Shown here: positions 46,214 through 54,728 of the stretch, piece after piece
How positions within the stretch are numbered: position 1 is the first letter of the stretch
Layout of the letters: the number at the start of each line of letters is the position of its first letter
DNA from: Pyxidicoccus xibeiensis
Lineage (GTDB): Bacteria > Myxococcota > Myxococcia > Myxococcales > Myxococcaceae
Assembly: GCF_024198175.1 (NCBI RefSeq)
Contig: NZ_JAJVKV010000001.1
Coordinates: 124,001-188,000 of the forward strand
DNA length: 64,000 nt
Direction: 5' to 3'
Translations under genes and position numbers: made by a program
The notes under the pieces: model-generated
What the model was told of the DNA's origin: nothing
What the model saw: the letters and a program-made list of their open reading frames with translations, nothing else
Databases searched by the model: none

Positions 46214-46738
46214 ATGGGCCGCCTGACTCCCATCAACTTCAAGAAGTGGATTGATGAGCACCGCCACCTGCTCAAGCCGCCCGTCGGCAACCAGCAGGTG
46301 TGGGCCGACCGCGAGTTCATGGTCACCGTCGTCGGTGGCCCCAACTCGCGCACGGACTTCCACATCAACCAGGGCGAGGAGTTCTTCTACCAGCTCGAGG
46401 GCTCCATCACCCTGCGCGTCATCGACGAGGGCCAGGTGCAGGACATCCCCATCATGGAGGGCGAAATCTTCCTCCTGCCCCCCAACGTGCCCCACTCGCC
46501 GCAGCGCCCCGCGGGCACGGTGGGCCTCGTGCTGGAGCGCCGCCGCCAGCCGCAGGAGCTGGACGGCTTCATGTGGCTGTGCCCGAAGTGCGGCGAGAAG
46601 CTCTACGAGGAGTTCGTGCACGTCACGAACCTCGTGACGCAGCTGCCGCCCATCTTCGAGCACTTCTACGGCAACCCCGACAACTGCACGTGCAAGAAGT
46701 GCGGAACGAAGGTCACCAAGGGGGGCCCCGCCCGTTGA
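46214..46738 (+). CDS. nbaC: 3-hydroxyanthranilate 3,4-dioxygenase
   Basis: 174 aa. The cupin Fe(II) ligands are H50 (TDFHINQ), E56 (GEEFFY) and H94 (VPHSP). The rubredoxin-like C-terminal site of bacterial 3HAO is complete: C123 and C126 (CPKC), C160 and C163 (CTCKKC). It cleaves 3-hydroxyanthranilate to 2-amino-3-carboxymuconate semialdehyde. The gene follows the deaminase stop directly and overlaps the ACMSD TTG start. Confidence 0.95.
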   Translation: MGRLTPINFKKWIDEHRHLLKPPVGNQQVWADREFMVTVVGGPNSRTDFHINQGEEFFYQLEGSITLRVIDEGQVQDIPIMEGEIFLLPPNVPHSPQRPAGTVGLVLERRRQPQELDGFMWLCPKCGEKLYEEFVHVTNLVTQLPPIFEHFYGNPDNCTCKKCGTKVTKGGPAR

Positions 46739-47751
46739 AGGTCGACATCCACACGCACCTCCTGCCGGAGAAGCTCCCCCGCTTCGCCGAGCGCTACGGC
46801 TACGGCGGCTTCATCACCCTGGACCACCACGCGCCCTGCCGCGCGCGCATGCTGCGAGACGACGGGAAGTTCTTCCGTGAAATCGAGAGCAACTGCTGGG
46901 ACCCGGTGAAGCGCATCGAGGAGTGTGACGCCACCGGCGTCCACGTCCAGGTGCTCTCCACCGTGCCCGTCATGTTCAGCTACTGGACGAAGCCGGAGCA
47001 CGGCCTGGACTTGTCGCGCTTCCTCAACGACCACGTGGCCTCGGCGGTGCGCGAGCACCCCAGGCGCTTCGTGGGGCTGGGCACGGTGCCGCTCCAGTCG
47101 CCGGAGCTGGCGGTGCGCGAGCTGGAGCGCTGCGTGAAGGAGCTGGGGCTGGCGGGCGTGCAGATTGGCAGCCACGTCAACGACTGGAACCTGTCGGACC
47201 CGGCGCTGTTCCCCTTCTTCCAGGCCGCCAGCGAGCTGGGCGCCTCCATCTTCGTCCACCCGTGGGACATGATGGGCGAGGCGAAGATGCAGAAGTACTG
47301 GCTGCCGTGGCTGGTGGGCATGCCGGCGGAGGTCTCGCTCGCCATCTGCTCGCTCATCTTCGGCGGGGTGATGGAGCGACTGCCGAAGCTGCGCTTCGCC
47401 TTCGCGCACGGCGGTGGCTCGTTCCCCCACACGCTGGGCCGCATCCAGCACGGCTTCGAGGCGCGGCCGGACCTGGTGGCAGTGGACAACAAGGTGCCGC
47501 CGCGCGACTACCTGGGCCGCTTCTGGGTGGACTCGCTGACGCACGACGCGGACGCGCTGCGCTTCATCGTCCGGCTGTTCGGCCAGGACAAGGTGGCGCT
47601 CGGCAGTGACTACCCCTTTCCCCTGGGCGAGGACCGCCCGGGCACACTCATCGAGTCCCTGACGGAGCTGGAGCCGGCCGCGCGCGAGCGGCTGCTCTGG
47701 CGCAATGCCCTGGAGTGGCTGGGACGCTCGCGAGAGGACTTCGCACCATGA
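46735..47751 (+). CDS. 2-amino-3-carboxymuconate-6-semialdehyde decarboxylase (ACMSD)
   Basis: 338 aa. The start is TTG at 46735, overlapping the 3HAO stop by 4 bp; only this start gives the conserved N-terminus MKVDIHTHLLP with zinc ligands H6 and H8. Other metal or active-site residues are H175 (FVHPWDMMG), H225 (FAHGGGSFP) and D292 (GSDYPFPLG). The enzyme decarboxylates the 3HAO product to 2-aminomuconate semialdehyde, committing it to catabolism rather than quinolinate/NAD. Confidence 0.95.
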   Translation: MKVDIHTHLLPEKLPRFAERYGYGGFITLDHHAPCRARMLRDDGKFFREIESNCWDPVKRIEECDATGVHVQVLSTVPVMFSYWTKPEHGLDLSRFLNDHVASAVREHPRRFVGLGTVPLQSPELAVRELERCVKELGLAGVQIGSHVNDWNLSDPALFPFFQAASELGASIFVHPWDMMGEAKMQKYWLPWLVGMPAEVSLAICSLIFGGVMERLPKLRFAFAHGGGSFPHTLGRIQHGFEARPDLVAVDNKVPPRDYLGRFWVDSLTHDADALRFIVRLFGQDKVALGSDYPFPLGEDRPGTLIESLTELEPAARERLLWRNALEWLGRSREDFAP

Positions 47752-49028
47752 CGACGCCGTACCCCTTCGAGGACACCGAGTCCTTCGCGCGCAGGCTGGA
47801 CGCCGAGGACCCGCTGCGCGCCTTCCGCGACGAGTTCCTCTTCCCCAAGGGCCCTGACGGAAAGCCCGTGGTGTACCTGGCGGGCAACTCGCTGGGCCTG
47901 CAGCCGCGCAACGCCGCGCGCTACATCCAGGAGGAGCTGGAGGACTGGGCGCGCCTGGGCGTGGAGGGCCACCACGAAGGCCGCCACCCGTGGCTGCACT
48001 ACCACGAGCTCGTCACGGAGCAGGCCGCGCGGCTCGTCGGCGCGAAGCCGCTGGAAGTGGTGGTGATGAACACCCTGACGGTGAACCTGCACCTGATGAT
48101 GGTGTCCTTCTACCGGCCCACGAAGCAGCGCTACAAAATCCTGGTGGAGGCCGGCGCCTTCCCGTCGGACCAGTACGCCGTCGCGTCGCAGGTGCGCTTC
48201 CACGGGTTCGACGCGCGCGAGGCCGTGCTGGAGCTGAAGCCCCGCCCCGGCGAGGAGCTGCTGCGCACCGAGGACATCCTCTCCACGCTGGACGAGCACG
48301 GCCACGAGGTGGCCCTGGTGCTGCTGGGCAGCGTGAACTACCTCACCGGCCAGGCCTTCGACATCCCCGCGATTACGCGCACCGCGCACTCCAAGGGCTG
48401 CTTCGTCGGCTTCGACCTGGCGCACGGCGCGGGCAACCTCGCGTTCAACCTGCACGACGACGGGCCGGACTTCGCGGTGTGGTGCTCGTACAAGTACCTC
48501 AACGCCGGTCCGGGCGCGCTGGGCGGCGTCTTCGTGCACGAGCGGCACGCGCACTCGAAGGACATCCCCCGCTTCGAGGGCTGGTGGGGCCACGACAAGG
48601 CGACGCGCTTCCAGATGGGGCCCACCTTCGACCCGCTGCCGGGCGCGGAGGGGTGGCAGCTGTCCAACCCGCCCATCTTCCAGCTCGCGGCGCTGCGCGC
48701 GTCCCTGGAGCTGTTCGACAAGGCGGGCATGCAGGCGCTGCGCGCCAAGAGCGAGAAGCTCACCGGCTTCATGGAGTTCCTGCTCGACAGGCTGCCGCCG
48801 GGCTTCGTGCGCATCACCTCGCCTCGCGACGCGAAGCAGCGCGGGGCGCAGCTGTCGCTCCGGTTCAAGGGCGAGCCCCAGGGCATGCTGAAGCGGCTGG
48901 CGGACGCGGGCATCGTCTGCGACTTCCGCAAGCCGGACATCATCCGCGCGGCGCCCGCGCCGCTCTACTGCTCCTTCACCGACGTGTACCGCTTCGTGAA
49001 GGCGCTGGAGGCGCACGCCCGTGAGTGA
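47748..49028 (+). CDS. kynU: Kynureninase
   Basis: 426 aa, fold-type I PLP enzyme. N-terminal VVYLAGNSLGLQPR, substrate segment GVEGHHEGRHPWLHYHE, the phosphate/ring-binding FDLAHGAGNL and the Schiff-base K249 in CSYKYLNAGPG are all present. It splits 3-hydroxykynurenine to 3-hydroxyanthranilate and alanine. ATG 47748 overlaps the ACMSD stop (ATGA), and the gene end overlaps kmo by 8 bp. Confidence 0.96.
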   Translation: MTTPYPFEDTESFARRLDAEDPLRAFRDEFLFPKGPDGKPVVYLAGNSLGLQPRNAARYIQEELEDWARLGVEGHHEGRHPWLHYHELVTEQAARLVGAKPLEVVVMNTLTVNLHLMMVSFYRPTKQRYKILVEAGAFPSDQYAVASQVRFHGFDAREAVLELKPRPGEELLRTEDILSTLDEHGHEVALVLLGSVNYLTGQAFDIPAITRTAHSKGCFVGFDLAHGAGNLAFNLHDDGPDFAVWCSYKYLNAGPGALGGVFVHERHAHSKDIPRFEGWWGHDKATRFQMGPTFDPLPGAEGWQLSNPPIFQLAALRASLELFDKAGMQALRAKSEKLTGFMEFLLDRLPPGFVRITSPRDAKQRGAQLSLRFKGEPQGMLKRLADAGIVCDFRKPDIIRAAPAPLYCSFTDVYRFVKALEAHARE

Positions 49029-50418
49029 GCAGAAGGAGGCCGTCACCGTGGTGGGCGCGGGACTGGTGGGCTCGCTGCTCGCCATGTACCTGGCCCGCCG
49101 GGGCTACTCCGTGGAGGTGCTGGAGCGCCGCCCCGACATGCGCCGCGAGGTCATCGACGCGGGCCGCTCCATCAACCTGGCCATCTCCACGCGCGGGCTG
49201 CACGCGCTGCGGCAGGTGGGGCTGGAGGCGGAGGCGCTGAAGCACGCCATTCCCATGCGCGGAAGGATGATTCATTCCGCGAGGGGGGAGCTCGTCTACC
49301 AGCCGTATGGCAAGGACGACTCGCAGCACATCAACTCGCTGTCGCGCGCGTGGCTGAACAAGTTCCTGATGACGGAGGCGGAGCGCACCGGCTGTGTCCG
49401 CATCCGCTTCAAGCAGCGCGTCTCCCACGTGGACTTCACGTCCGGCGCGCTCACGGTGCACGACGATGCCACCGGCGAGACGCGCCGCGAGGAAGGCCGC
49501 GTGCTGTTCGGCACGGATGGCTCGGGCTCGGCGGTGCGGCAGGAGCTGGACCGGGTGCAGGGCTTCACCGCGTCGCAGGAGACGCTGGGCCACGGGTACA
49601 AGGAGCTGACGATTCCGGCGGGCCCGGGCGGCACGTTCCAGATGGAGAAGTACGCGCTGCACATCTGGCCTCGCGGCACGTACATGCTGATTGCCCTTCC
49701 CAACGAGGACGGCAGCTTCACGTGCACGCTGTTCCTGCCGTGGAAGGGGCCGGTGAGCTTCGAGTCGCTGGACACGCCGGCCCGGCTGGAGGCGTTCTTC
49801 GGCGAGCAGTTCCCGGACGCGAAGGCGCTCATCCCCGATTTGGTGGACGCGTTCTTCTCGCGGCCCACGGGCAGCATGGTGACGGTGAAGTGCGCGCCCT
49901 GGCACGTGGGCGGGCAGGCGCTGGTGCTGGGCGACGCGGCGCACGCCATCGTCCCCTTCTTCGGCCAGGGGATGAACTGCGGCTTCGAGGACTGCGCGGT
50001 GCTGGACCAGTTGCTGGGCCTGGGCCGGCACAGCCGATGGGAGGACATCTTCGCGGACTTCCAGCACCTCCGGAAGACGAACGCGGACGCCATCGCCGAC
50101 ATGGCGGTGGAGAACTTCATCGAGATGCGCGACAGCACGGGCAGCCCGCGCTTCCTCCTGGAGAAGGCCGTGGAGAAGGTGCTGCTCAACGCCTTCCCGG
50201 GCGAGTTCGTCAGCCGCTACACGCTGGTGAGCTTCAGCCGCGTGCCGTACCGGCTGGCGTATGAAGTGGGCGCGATTGCCAGCGGCATCGTGTCGGAGCT
50301 GTCCGAGGGGCTGACGCGGGCGGAGGACGTGGACCTGGCACGCGCGGGGAAGCTCATCCGCGAGCGGCTGATGCCTTTCATGAAGGAGCACGCGGATGGA
50401 TTTCGGACTGAAGGGTAG
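49021..50418 (+). CDS. kmo: Kynurenine 3-monooxygenase
   Basis: 465 aa from GTG 49021. FAD motif VVGAGLVGSLLAMYLARRG at the N-terminus, the NLAISTRGLHALRQVG segment typical of KMO, and the second FAD motif VLGDAAHAIVPFFGQGMNCG near 300. The C-terminal helix that anchors eukaryotic KMO to membranes is not evident. It hydroxylates kynurenine using NADPH and O2. The 3' end is shared with the following SDR gene over 23 bp. Confidence 0.96.
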   Translation: MSEQKEAVTVVGAGLVGSLLAMYLARRGYSVEVLERRPDMRREVIDAGRSINLAISTRGLHALRQVGLEAEALKHAIPMRGRMIHSARGELVYQPYGKDDSQHINSLSRAWLNKFLMTEAERTGCVRIRFKQRVSHVDFTSGALTVHDDATGETRREEGRVLFGTDGSGSAVRQELDRVQGFTASQETLGHGYKELTIPAGPGGTFQMEKYALHIWPRGTYMLIALPNEDGSFTCTLFLPWKGPVSFESLDTPARLEAFFGEQFPDAKALIPDLVDAFFSRPTGSMVTVKCAPWHVGGQALVLGDAAHAIVPFFGQGMNCGFEDCAVLDQLLGLGRHSRWEDIFADFQHLRKTNADAIADMAVENFIEMRDSTGSPRFLLEKAVEKVLLNAFPGEFVSRYTLVSFSRVPYRLAYEVGAIASGIVSELSEGLTRAEDVDLARAGKLIRERLMPFMKEHADGFRTEG

Positions 50419-51133
50419 GCGCGCGCTGGTGATGGGTGCGTCCGCGGGCCTGGGCTACGCGATTGCGCAGGCGCTGGGGAAGGAAGGCGCCACGGTGGCC
50501 ATCTGCTCGCGCGGCGGGGACAAGCTGGAGCGCGCCGCGAAGGAGCTGGGCGCGGCGCTGGCGGTGCCCTGTGACTTGAACCAGCCTGGCGCGGCGCGGC
50601 GGCTGGTGGAGGAGACCGTCTCCAAGCTGGGCGGCGTGGACGTGCTGGTGGTGAACACCGGCGGCCCTCCGGCTGGCGGCTTCGAGTCGCTGACGGCGGA
50701 GCAGTGGCAGCTCGGCTTCCAGAGCCTGTGGATGGCGGCGGTGGACGGCATCCAGGCCGCGCTGCCCGGCATGAAGGAGCGCAAGTGGGGCCGCATCGTC
50801 CTGGTGACGTCGCTGGCGGCGCGTGAGGCGATGCCGAACCTCACCATCTCCAACGGGCTGCGCGCGGGCCTGCTGGGGCTGGTGAAGACGGTGAGCAACG
50901 AGGTGGCGCAGTACGGCGTCACGCTCAACGCGGTGCTGCCGGGCTTCCACGCGACGGAGCGGATGACGCAGCTGGGGCTGACGGACGAGAAGGTGGCCCC
51001 GCAGATTCCGGCGCGACGGCTGGGGCGGCCGGAGGAGCTGGCCGCGCTGGCGGCGTTCCTGTCGTCCGAGCAGGCCTCGTACATCACCGGCCAGTCCATC
51101 GTCGTGGACGGCGGAGCGCAGCGCGGGTTCTGA
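50396..51133 (+). CDS. SDR family protein lacking the YxxxK motif
   Basis: 245 aa. Cofactor motif GASAGLGYAIAQALG and VNTGGPPAGG (in place of NNAG) fit FabG-like SDRs of the BKR-like subgroup. The Ser of VTSLAA remains, but the YxxxK position reads S-N-G-L-R (TISNGLRAGLLGLVK). The catalytic Tyr and Lys are therefore replaced, so classical reductase chemistry is doubtful. It overlaps kmo by 23 bp, implying co-translation with the kynurenine operon. Its role there is unknown. Confidence 0.82.
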   Translation: MDFGLKGRRALVMGASAGLGYAIAQALGKEGATVAICSRGGDKLERAAKELGAALAVPCDLNQPGAARRLVEETVSKLGGVDVLVVNTGGPPAGGFESLTAEQWQLGFQSLWMAAVDGIQAALPGMKERKWGRIVLVTSLAAREAMPNLTISNGLRAGLLGLVKTVSNEVAQYGVTLNAVLPGFHATERMTQLGLTDEKVAPQIPARRLGRPEELAALAAFLSSEQASYITGQSIVVDGGAQRGF

Positions 51134-51157
51134 CGCGGTGACGCAGTGGGGGCACGG

Positions 51158-52096
51158 ATGATGACGAGGCTCGGCAGGGTCGTGGCGCTGGGAGTGCTGC
51201 TCGTCCTCTCCGGTGCGTGCCGGAAGTCTCCCGAAGAGGCCCGCCGAGCGGCCGAGCGCGCGGTGGGCAAGGGCATGCAGCACTACAAGGCGGAGGAGTA
51301 CGAGGCGGCGGTGGCCGCCCACAGCGAGGCCCTCCGCCACGACCCAGGCTTCCCCACGGCCTATGTCCACAGGGGCATCGCGCGCACGAAGCTCGGGGAC
51401 CTCGCGGGAGCGGAGGCGGATTTCTCCGAAGCCCTCTCGAAGTCGGACCCGCTCAGGCCGTCGACCTACGCGCTCCGGGCGCTCGCACGCCTCGAGCAGG
51501 GAAACCCCCAGGGGGCGCTCGAGGACATCGACGCCGCCCTCGCGGAGAAGCCAGGGGACCTGCTCTTGCTCCCCGTTCGCGCGCAGGTCCGGATGTCGAT
51601 GGGCGACCTGGAGGGAGCGCTCGCGGACCTGGCGCCCGTGCAGCCCACGGACCCGAAGAGCGCCAGCGCACTGGGCCTGCGCGGCATCTACCTGGCGGCG
51701 CTGGGCCGGGAGGCCGAGGCCATTCCCGCGTTCCAGGCGGCGGCCCGGGTGGACCCGAAGGACCTGTGGTCGGCGGTGTGGCTGTTCGCGCTGGGCGAGG
51801 GCGACACGAAGCTCGCGGAAGTCCAGCCGGAGAAGCCCTGGTCCCGGCAGCTCGCGAAGTTCGCGCGGGGCGAGCTGTCGCAGGAGGCGATGCTCGATGA
51901 GGCAAGGCGCACGCCGCTCGCGAGGGACCGTATGGACCGTATCGCGGAGGTGCACACCACCGCCGGCCTGCTGGCGGAGGGCCGGAAGCAGCCCTCCGAG
52001 GCGGTGGCTCACTACCGCGCCGTCGTGGAGTCCGGGCTGAAGCACTCGAACATGTACCTGTGGGCCACGCGCCGGCTGGCGCGGCTGGCGCAGTGA
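51158..52096 (+). CDS. TPR-repeat lipoprotein
   Basis: 312 aa from ATG 51158. Lipobox LSGAC near residue 21, then at least five TPR units (for example AAVAAHSEALRHDPGFPTAY, AEADFSEALSKSDPLRPSTY, GALEDIDAALAEKPGDLLLL). A probable periplasmic scaffold of unknown partner. It starts 24 bp after the SDR gene and might belong to that transcript. Confidence 0.8.
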   Translation: MMTRLGRVVALGVLLVLSGACRKSPEEARRAAERAVGKGMQHYKAEEYEAAVAAHSEALRHDPGFPTAYVHRGIARTKLGDLAGAEADFSEALSKSDPLRPSTYALRALARLEQGNPQGALEDIDAALAEKPGDLLLLPVRAQVRMSMGDLEGALADLAPVQPTDPKSASALGLRGIYLAALGREAEAIPAFQAAARVDPKDLWSAVWLFALGEGDTKLAEVQPEKPWSRQLAKFARGELSQEAMLDEARRTPLARDRMDRIAEVHTTAGLLAEGRKQPSEAVAHYRAVVESGLKHSNMYLWATRRLARLAQ

Positions 52097-52105
52097 GCCG
52101 CGGCC

Positions 52106-52138
52106 AGGGATTCAGGCGCTGGAGGAACAGCTTGACCA
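52106..52138 (-). pseudogene. Remnant of a propeller-lipoprotein 3' end
   Basis: The reverse strand reads LVKLFLQRLNP and matches, 24 of 26 bases, the 3' end of the lipoprotein gene at 53326 (IFLQRLIP-stop). Here the stop codon has become TGG. The few codons are all that is left, so this is probably a deletion scar of a paralogue. Confidence 0.5.
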
Positions 52139-52211
52139 GGCCATCGGGCCTTGGAGTGCCCATGGCGCTTCTTCGCTTGAAGGGTCTTTGTTCCCCTTCT
52201 TGAGGTTGCAT

Positions 52212-53153
52212 TCACGGCAGGAGGCCACCGGCCCAGAGCTCCGCCACGGTCAGCAGCTCGCGCCCACTCTCGAGTCCGACCTGCAGGCAGTGCAGGCCCG
52301 TGGACGTGGACTCGATGAAGCCCCATTGCCAGATGGACTCCGCATCGACGCCGGTGAGCGCCGCCAGACGGCGGCAGCGACGGCCGCCCAGCACCAGCGG
52401 GTCCCCGCGCAACAGCTCGGAGGTCCACTCGCGCATCAGGATGCCGAGGTCGTACGCACGCTCCACGAAGAGGCCGTCGGGGTCGACGAACTTGTAGCGC
52501 CCCGCCGGCTCACCTGGCACGAGCAGCGTGTTCCAGGGATGCGCGTCGCCATGGGAGAGCACGGCGGTGGCCGGGTCGAAGCCCTGCTGGCGGAGCTCGG
52601 CGTAGCGGAGCGCCGTCTCGATGACTCGCTCCGGACAGGGCCGCTCCAGCTCCAGCCACGCCCTCTCGATGAGCTCGGCGAGGAACCTCGCCTTCTCCGC
52701 GCCCGTCATGAGGTGGCCCCCCTCGGGCAGCGGCGCCCACGCCTCCGCGAGCGTTGCGCAGAGGACCTCGAGCTGGGCGTCCACGGAGAGCCCCGCATCC
52801 GCCAGAGGAGGGCCGAGCCGCTCCAGGAGGACCGCCTCCCGACCCCGGTCATGGCGGTAGACCTCGGCGTAGCCACGGCCCCGCGCCGCCAGCAGCGTCC
52901 GCAGCTCGCGCTCGGCCAGCCCCGAGCCTGGAGGCGCCACCTTCAGCACGGCCTGCCGGCCGTCCGCCAGGGAGACCTCCGCCACGAAGGCCTCCGTCCC
53001 GCCCGACAGGCTCCTGGCAATCGACAGGCCCCACTCCCGGGCGAGGTCGGCCACGACGGCGTCGAGCCCGGCGAGCCAGGCCTCACCCTCCGGCCCTCTC
53101 GAGAGGGCCCTGCGCCGCACCGCCTCGGGGACGCTCACGGACTCCTTCACCAT
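52212..53153 (-). CDS. Aminoglycoside/hydroxyurea phosphotransferase family protein (APH(6)/Hur-like)
   Basis: 313 aa from ATG 53153 (AGGAGG at 6 nt). Nucleotide site around SGGTEAFVAEV and AVLKVAPP, catalytic loop LSHGDAHPWNTLL (H-x-D-x-x-x-x-N) and the metal-binding FVDPDGL. The layout resembles streptomycin 6-phosphotransferase and hydroxyurea kinase. A drug-resistance phenotype cannot be claimed; many such kinases have metabolic substrates. Confidence 0.83.
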   Translation of the reverse strand: MVKESVSVPEAVRRRALSRGPEGEAWLAGLDAVVADLAREWGLSIARSLSGGTEAFVAEVSLADGRQAVLKVAPPGSGLAERELRTLLAARGRGYAEVYRHDRGREAVLLERLGPPLADAGLSVDAQLEVLCATLAEAWAPLPEGGHLMTGAEKARFLAELIERAWLELERPCPERVIETALRYAELRQQGFDPATAVLSHGDAHPWNTLLVPGEPAGRYKFVDPDGLFVERAYDLGILMREWTSELLRGDPLVLGGRRCRRLAALTGVDAESIWQWGFIESTSTGLHCLQVGLESGRELLTVAELWAGGLLP

Positions 53154-53325
53154 CACGGACCTCCTCGGCGGCTCACCGCGGGCTTCACCCGGCAGCATGC
53201 ACGGCGAGCCGCGCTCCGGCTCGCGCCCCGCCCCCAGGAAGCTTCCGCCCGCCGAGCCAGGCTCGCAATGACCAGCCTCGACCGGGCCCGGGCCGTCCTG
53301 CCCGCCGGCGGACCGCCACCCGCGC

Positions 53326-54654
53326 TCAGGGAATCAGGCGCTGGAGGAAGATGTCCCCGTCGTCCGCCTTGAGGTCTCCGGTGCCGATGAAGGAGTGCGT
53401 GCCATGGAACGTGCCGGCGCTCATGAGGTCACCGTCCTCCAGGAAGGTGAGGTCCCGCAGGGAGGCGGAGCTGCCGGTGCAGGACTCGCTGGTGAGCTGG
53501 CTTTGCCAGAGCTCCTCGCCGCCGTGTGACACACGCAGCAGCTTCGCGAGGCAGGCATTGCCCCAGGACACCGCGGCGCCTCCGTGCCGGTCCCCCGCGA
53601 CGCGGGGCTTCATGGCGCCATCGAGGGACCCACTCGAGTCCAGCACCCGGCCCCATTGCGGCTCGCCGAAGGCCTCGACGGCCAGGAGGAACGGGGCGGC
53701 GGAGCAGCCCGTCGTGGAAGCACAGGGATGCTCCATCCGGGTGCGCCCCCACTGGAAGCCGGAGACGAAGGTGCCCGTGAGCAGCACGCCGCCATCCGGG
53801 CGCAGGGCCACGTCCGTGAAGGTCGGCCGGCCCGGCCCTTCCGGCGTCAGGATGCGCCACCGCTCCGAGCCATCGAGATAGAGCCGGAAGAGGGCGCCCT
53901 GGTTCCGCTCCGGGCCCAGCACCCGCTCCCCCGCCACGAGCACGCCGCCCGAGGTGTCCACCGCGACGGCGGACAGGGAGTAGGTCGCGTCCGGTGCCAC
54001 CCACTGCCAGCGGAGTCTGCCCTCGGAGTCGAGGCGGGTCACCGTCCCGTCCCGCGTCATCAGCACCACGCCCCCTTGTTCATCGGCGGCGAGCGCGTGT
54101 GCGGCCCCGGGCCGAATCCAGCGCGGCACGCCGTTGTGCGCGAGCTTCGCCACGAACGCCGTGCCGATGAGGACCGTTTCGCCGAAGCGCAGCGAGCTCT
54201 CCCCCTGGAGTGTCCCGGCCACGAAGAGGTCTCGCGCGGGCGACACGGCGAGCACGCCATCCTGGATGAGCTGGGAGCCGTCCGGCCCCTGCTCGGGGGT
54301 GAAGGTGCGCGTCCAGAGGGGCTGTCCGCCCACGCCGAAGCGGGAGAGCACCAGGCCTCCGAAGTCGCGGGAGTCCGAGCTGGAGGCGTCCGTGAGGAGG
54401 TTCGTCGCGAGCACGATGGCGCCACCCGCGCCATCCGAGCCCACGCCCAGCACGTCCTGGTAGCCGCGCAGCGGCACCTGCACCGTCCAGCGCGGGGTAC
54501 CCGACTGCGGGCCCGACACCAGCTCGGGCTCGGGGCGCTCCTCTTCCAGAAAGGGTCCTGTGATGGGCTCCAATGCTCCGTCAACTGCTCCACACCCGAG
54601 CGCCGTCCACACGCCCAGCGCAAGACCCACCGTCCCCGCCCGCCACCGTCTCAT
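53326..54654 (-). CDS. Beta-propeller-like lipoprotein
   Basis: 442 aa from ATG 54654. Lipobox TALGC near residue 21. The mature part is a series of about seven similar blades alternating sequence such as GGAIVLATNLLTD, LFVAGTLQGESSLRFGET, GGVLVAGERVLG and GGVLLTGTFVSGFQWG. This is the SBBP/PQQ-like pattern common in myxobacterial lipoproteins. Two Cys pairs (CASTTGC, and about CLA/SCTG) may form disulfides. Function unknown; surface or periplasmic. Confidence 0.78.
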   Translation of the reverse strand: MRRWRAGTVGLALGVWTALGCGAVDGALEPITGPFLEEERPEPELVSGPQSGTPRWTVQVPLRGYQDVLGVGSDGAGGAIVLATNLLTDASSSDSRDFGGLVLSRFGVGGQPLWTRTFTPEQGPDGSQLIQDGVLAVSPARDLFVAGTLQGESSLRFGETVLIGTAFVAKLAHNGVPRWIRPGAAHALAADEQGGVVLMTRDGTVTRLDSEGRLRWQWVAPDATYSLSAVAVDTSGGVLVAGERVLGPERNQGALFRLYLDGSERWRILTPEGPGRPTFTDVALRPDGGVLLTGTFVSGFQWGRTRMEHPCASTTGCSAAPFLLAVEAFGEPQWGRVLDSSGSLDGAMKPRVAGDRHGGAAVSWGNACLAKLLRVSHGGEELWQSQLTSESCTGSSASLRDLTFLEDGDLMSAGTFHGTHSFIGTGDLKADDGDIFLQRLIP

Positions 54655-54728
54655 GTCCGTCCCCGCCGCCACGCCCCGCCGCAAGGTGGGGTCCCAGCAA
54701 GGCGATGACAAGGCCTGACGGAGTGGCG

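Noticed and set aside
52212..53153. Acquired antibiotic-resistance gene
   Set aside because: Codon use and GC content match neighbours and no mobile element is nearby; likely a resident kinase.
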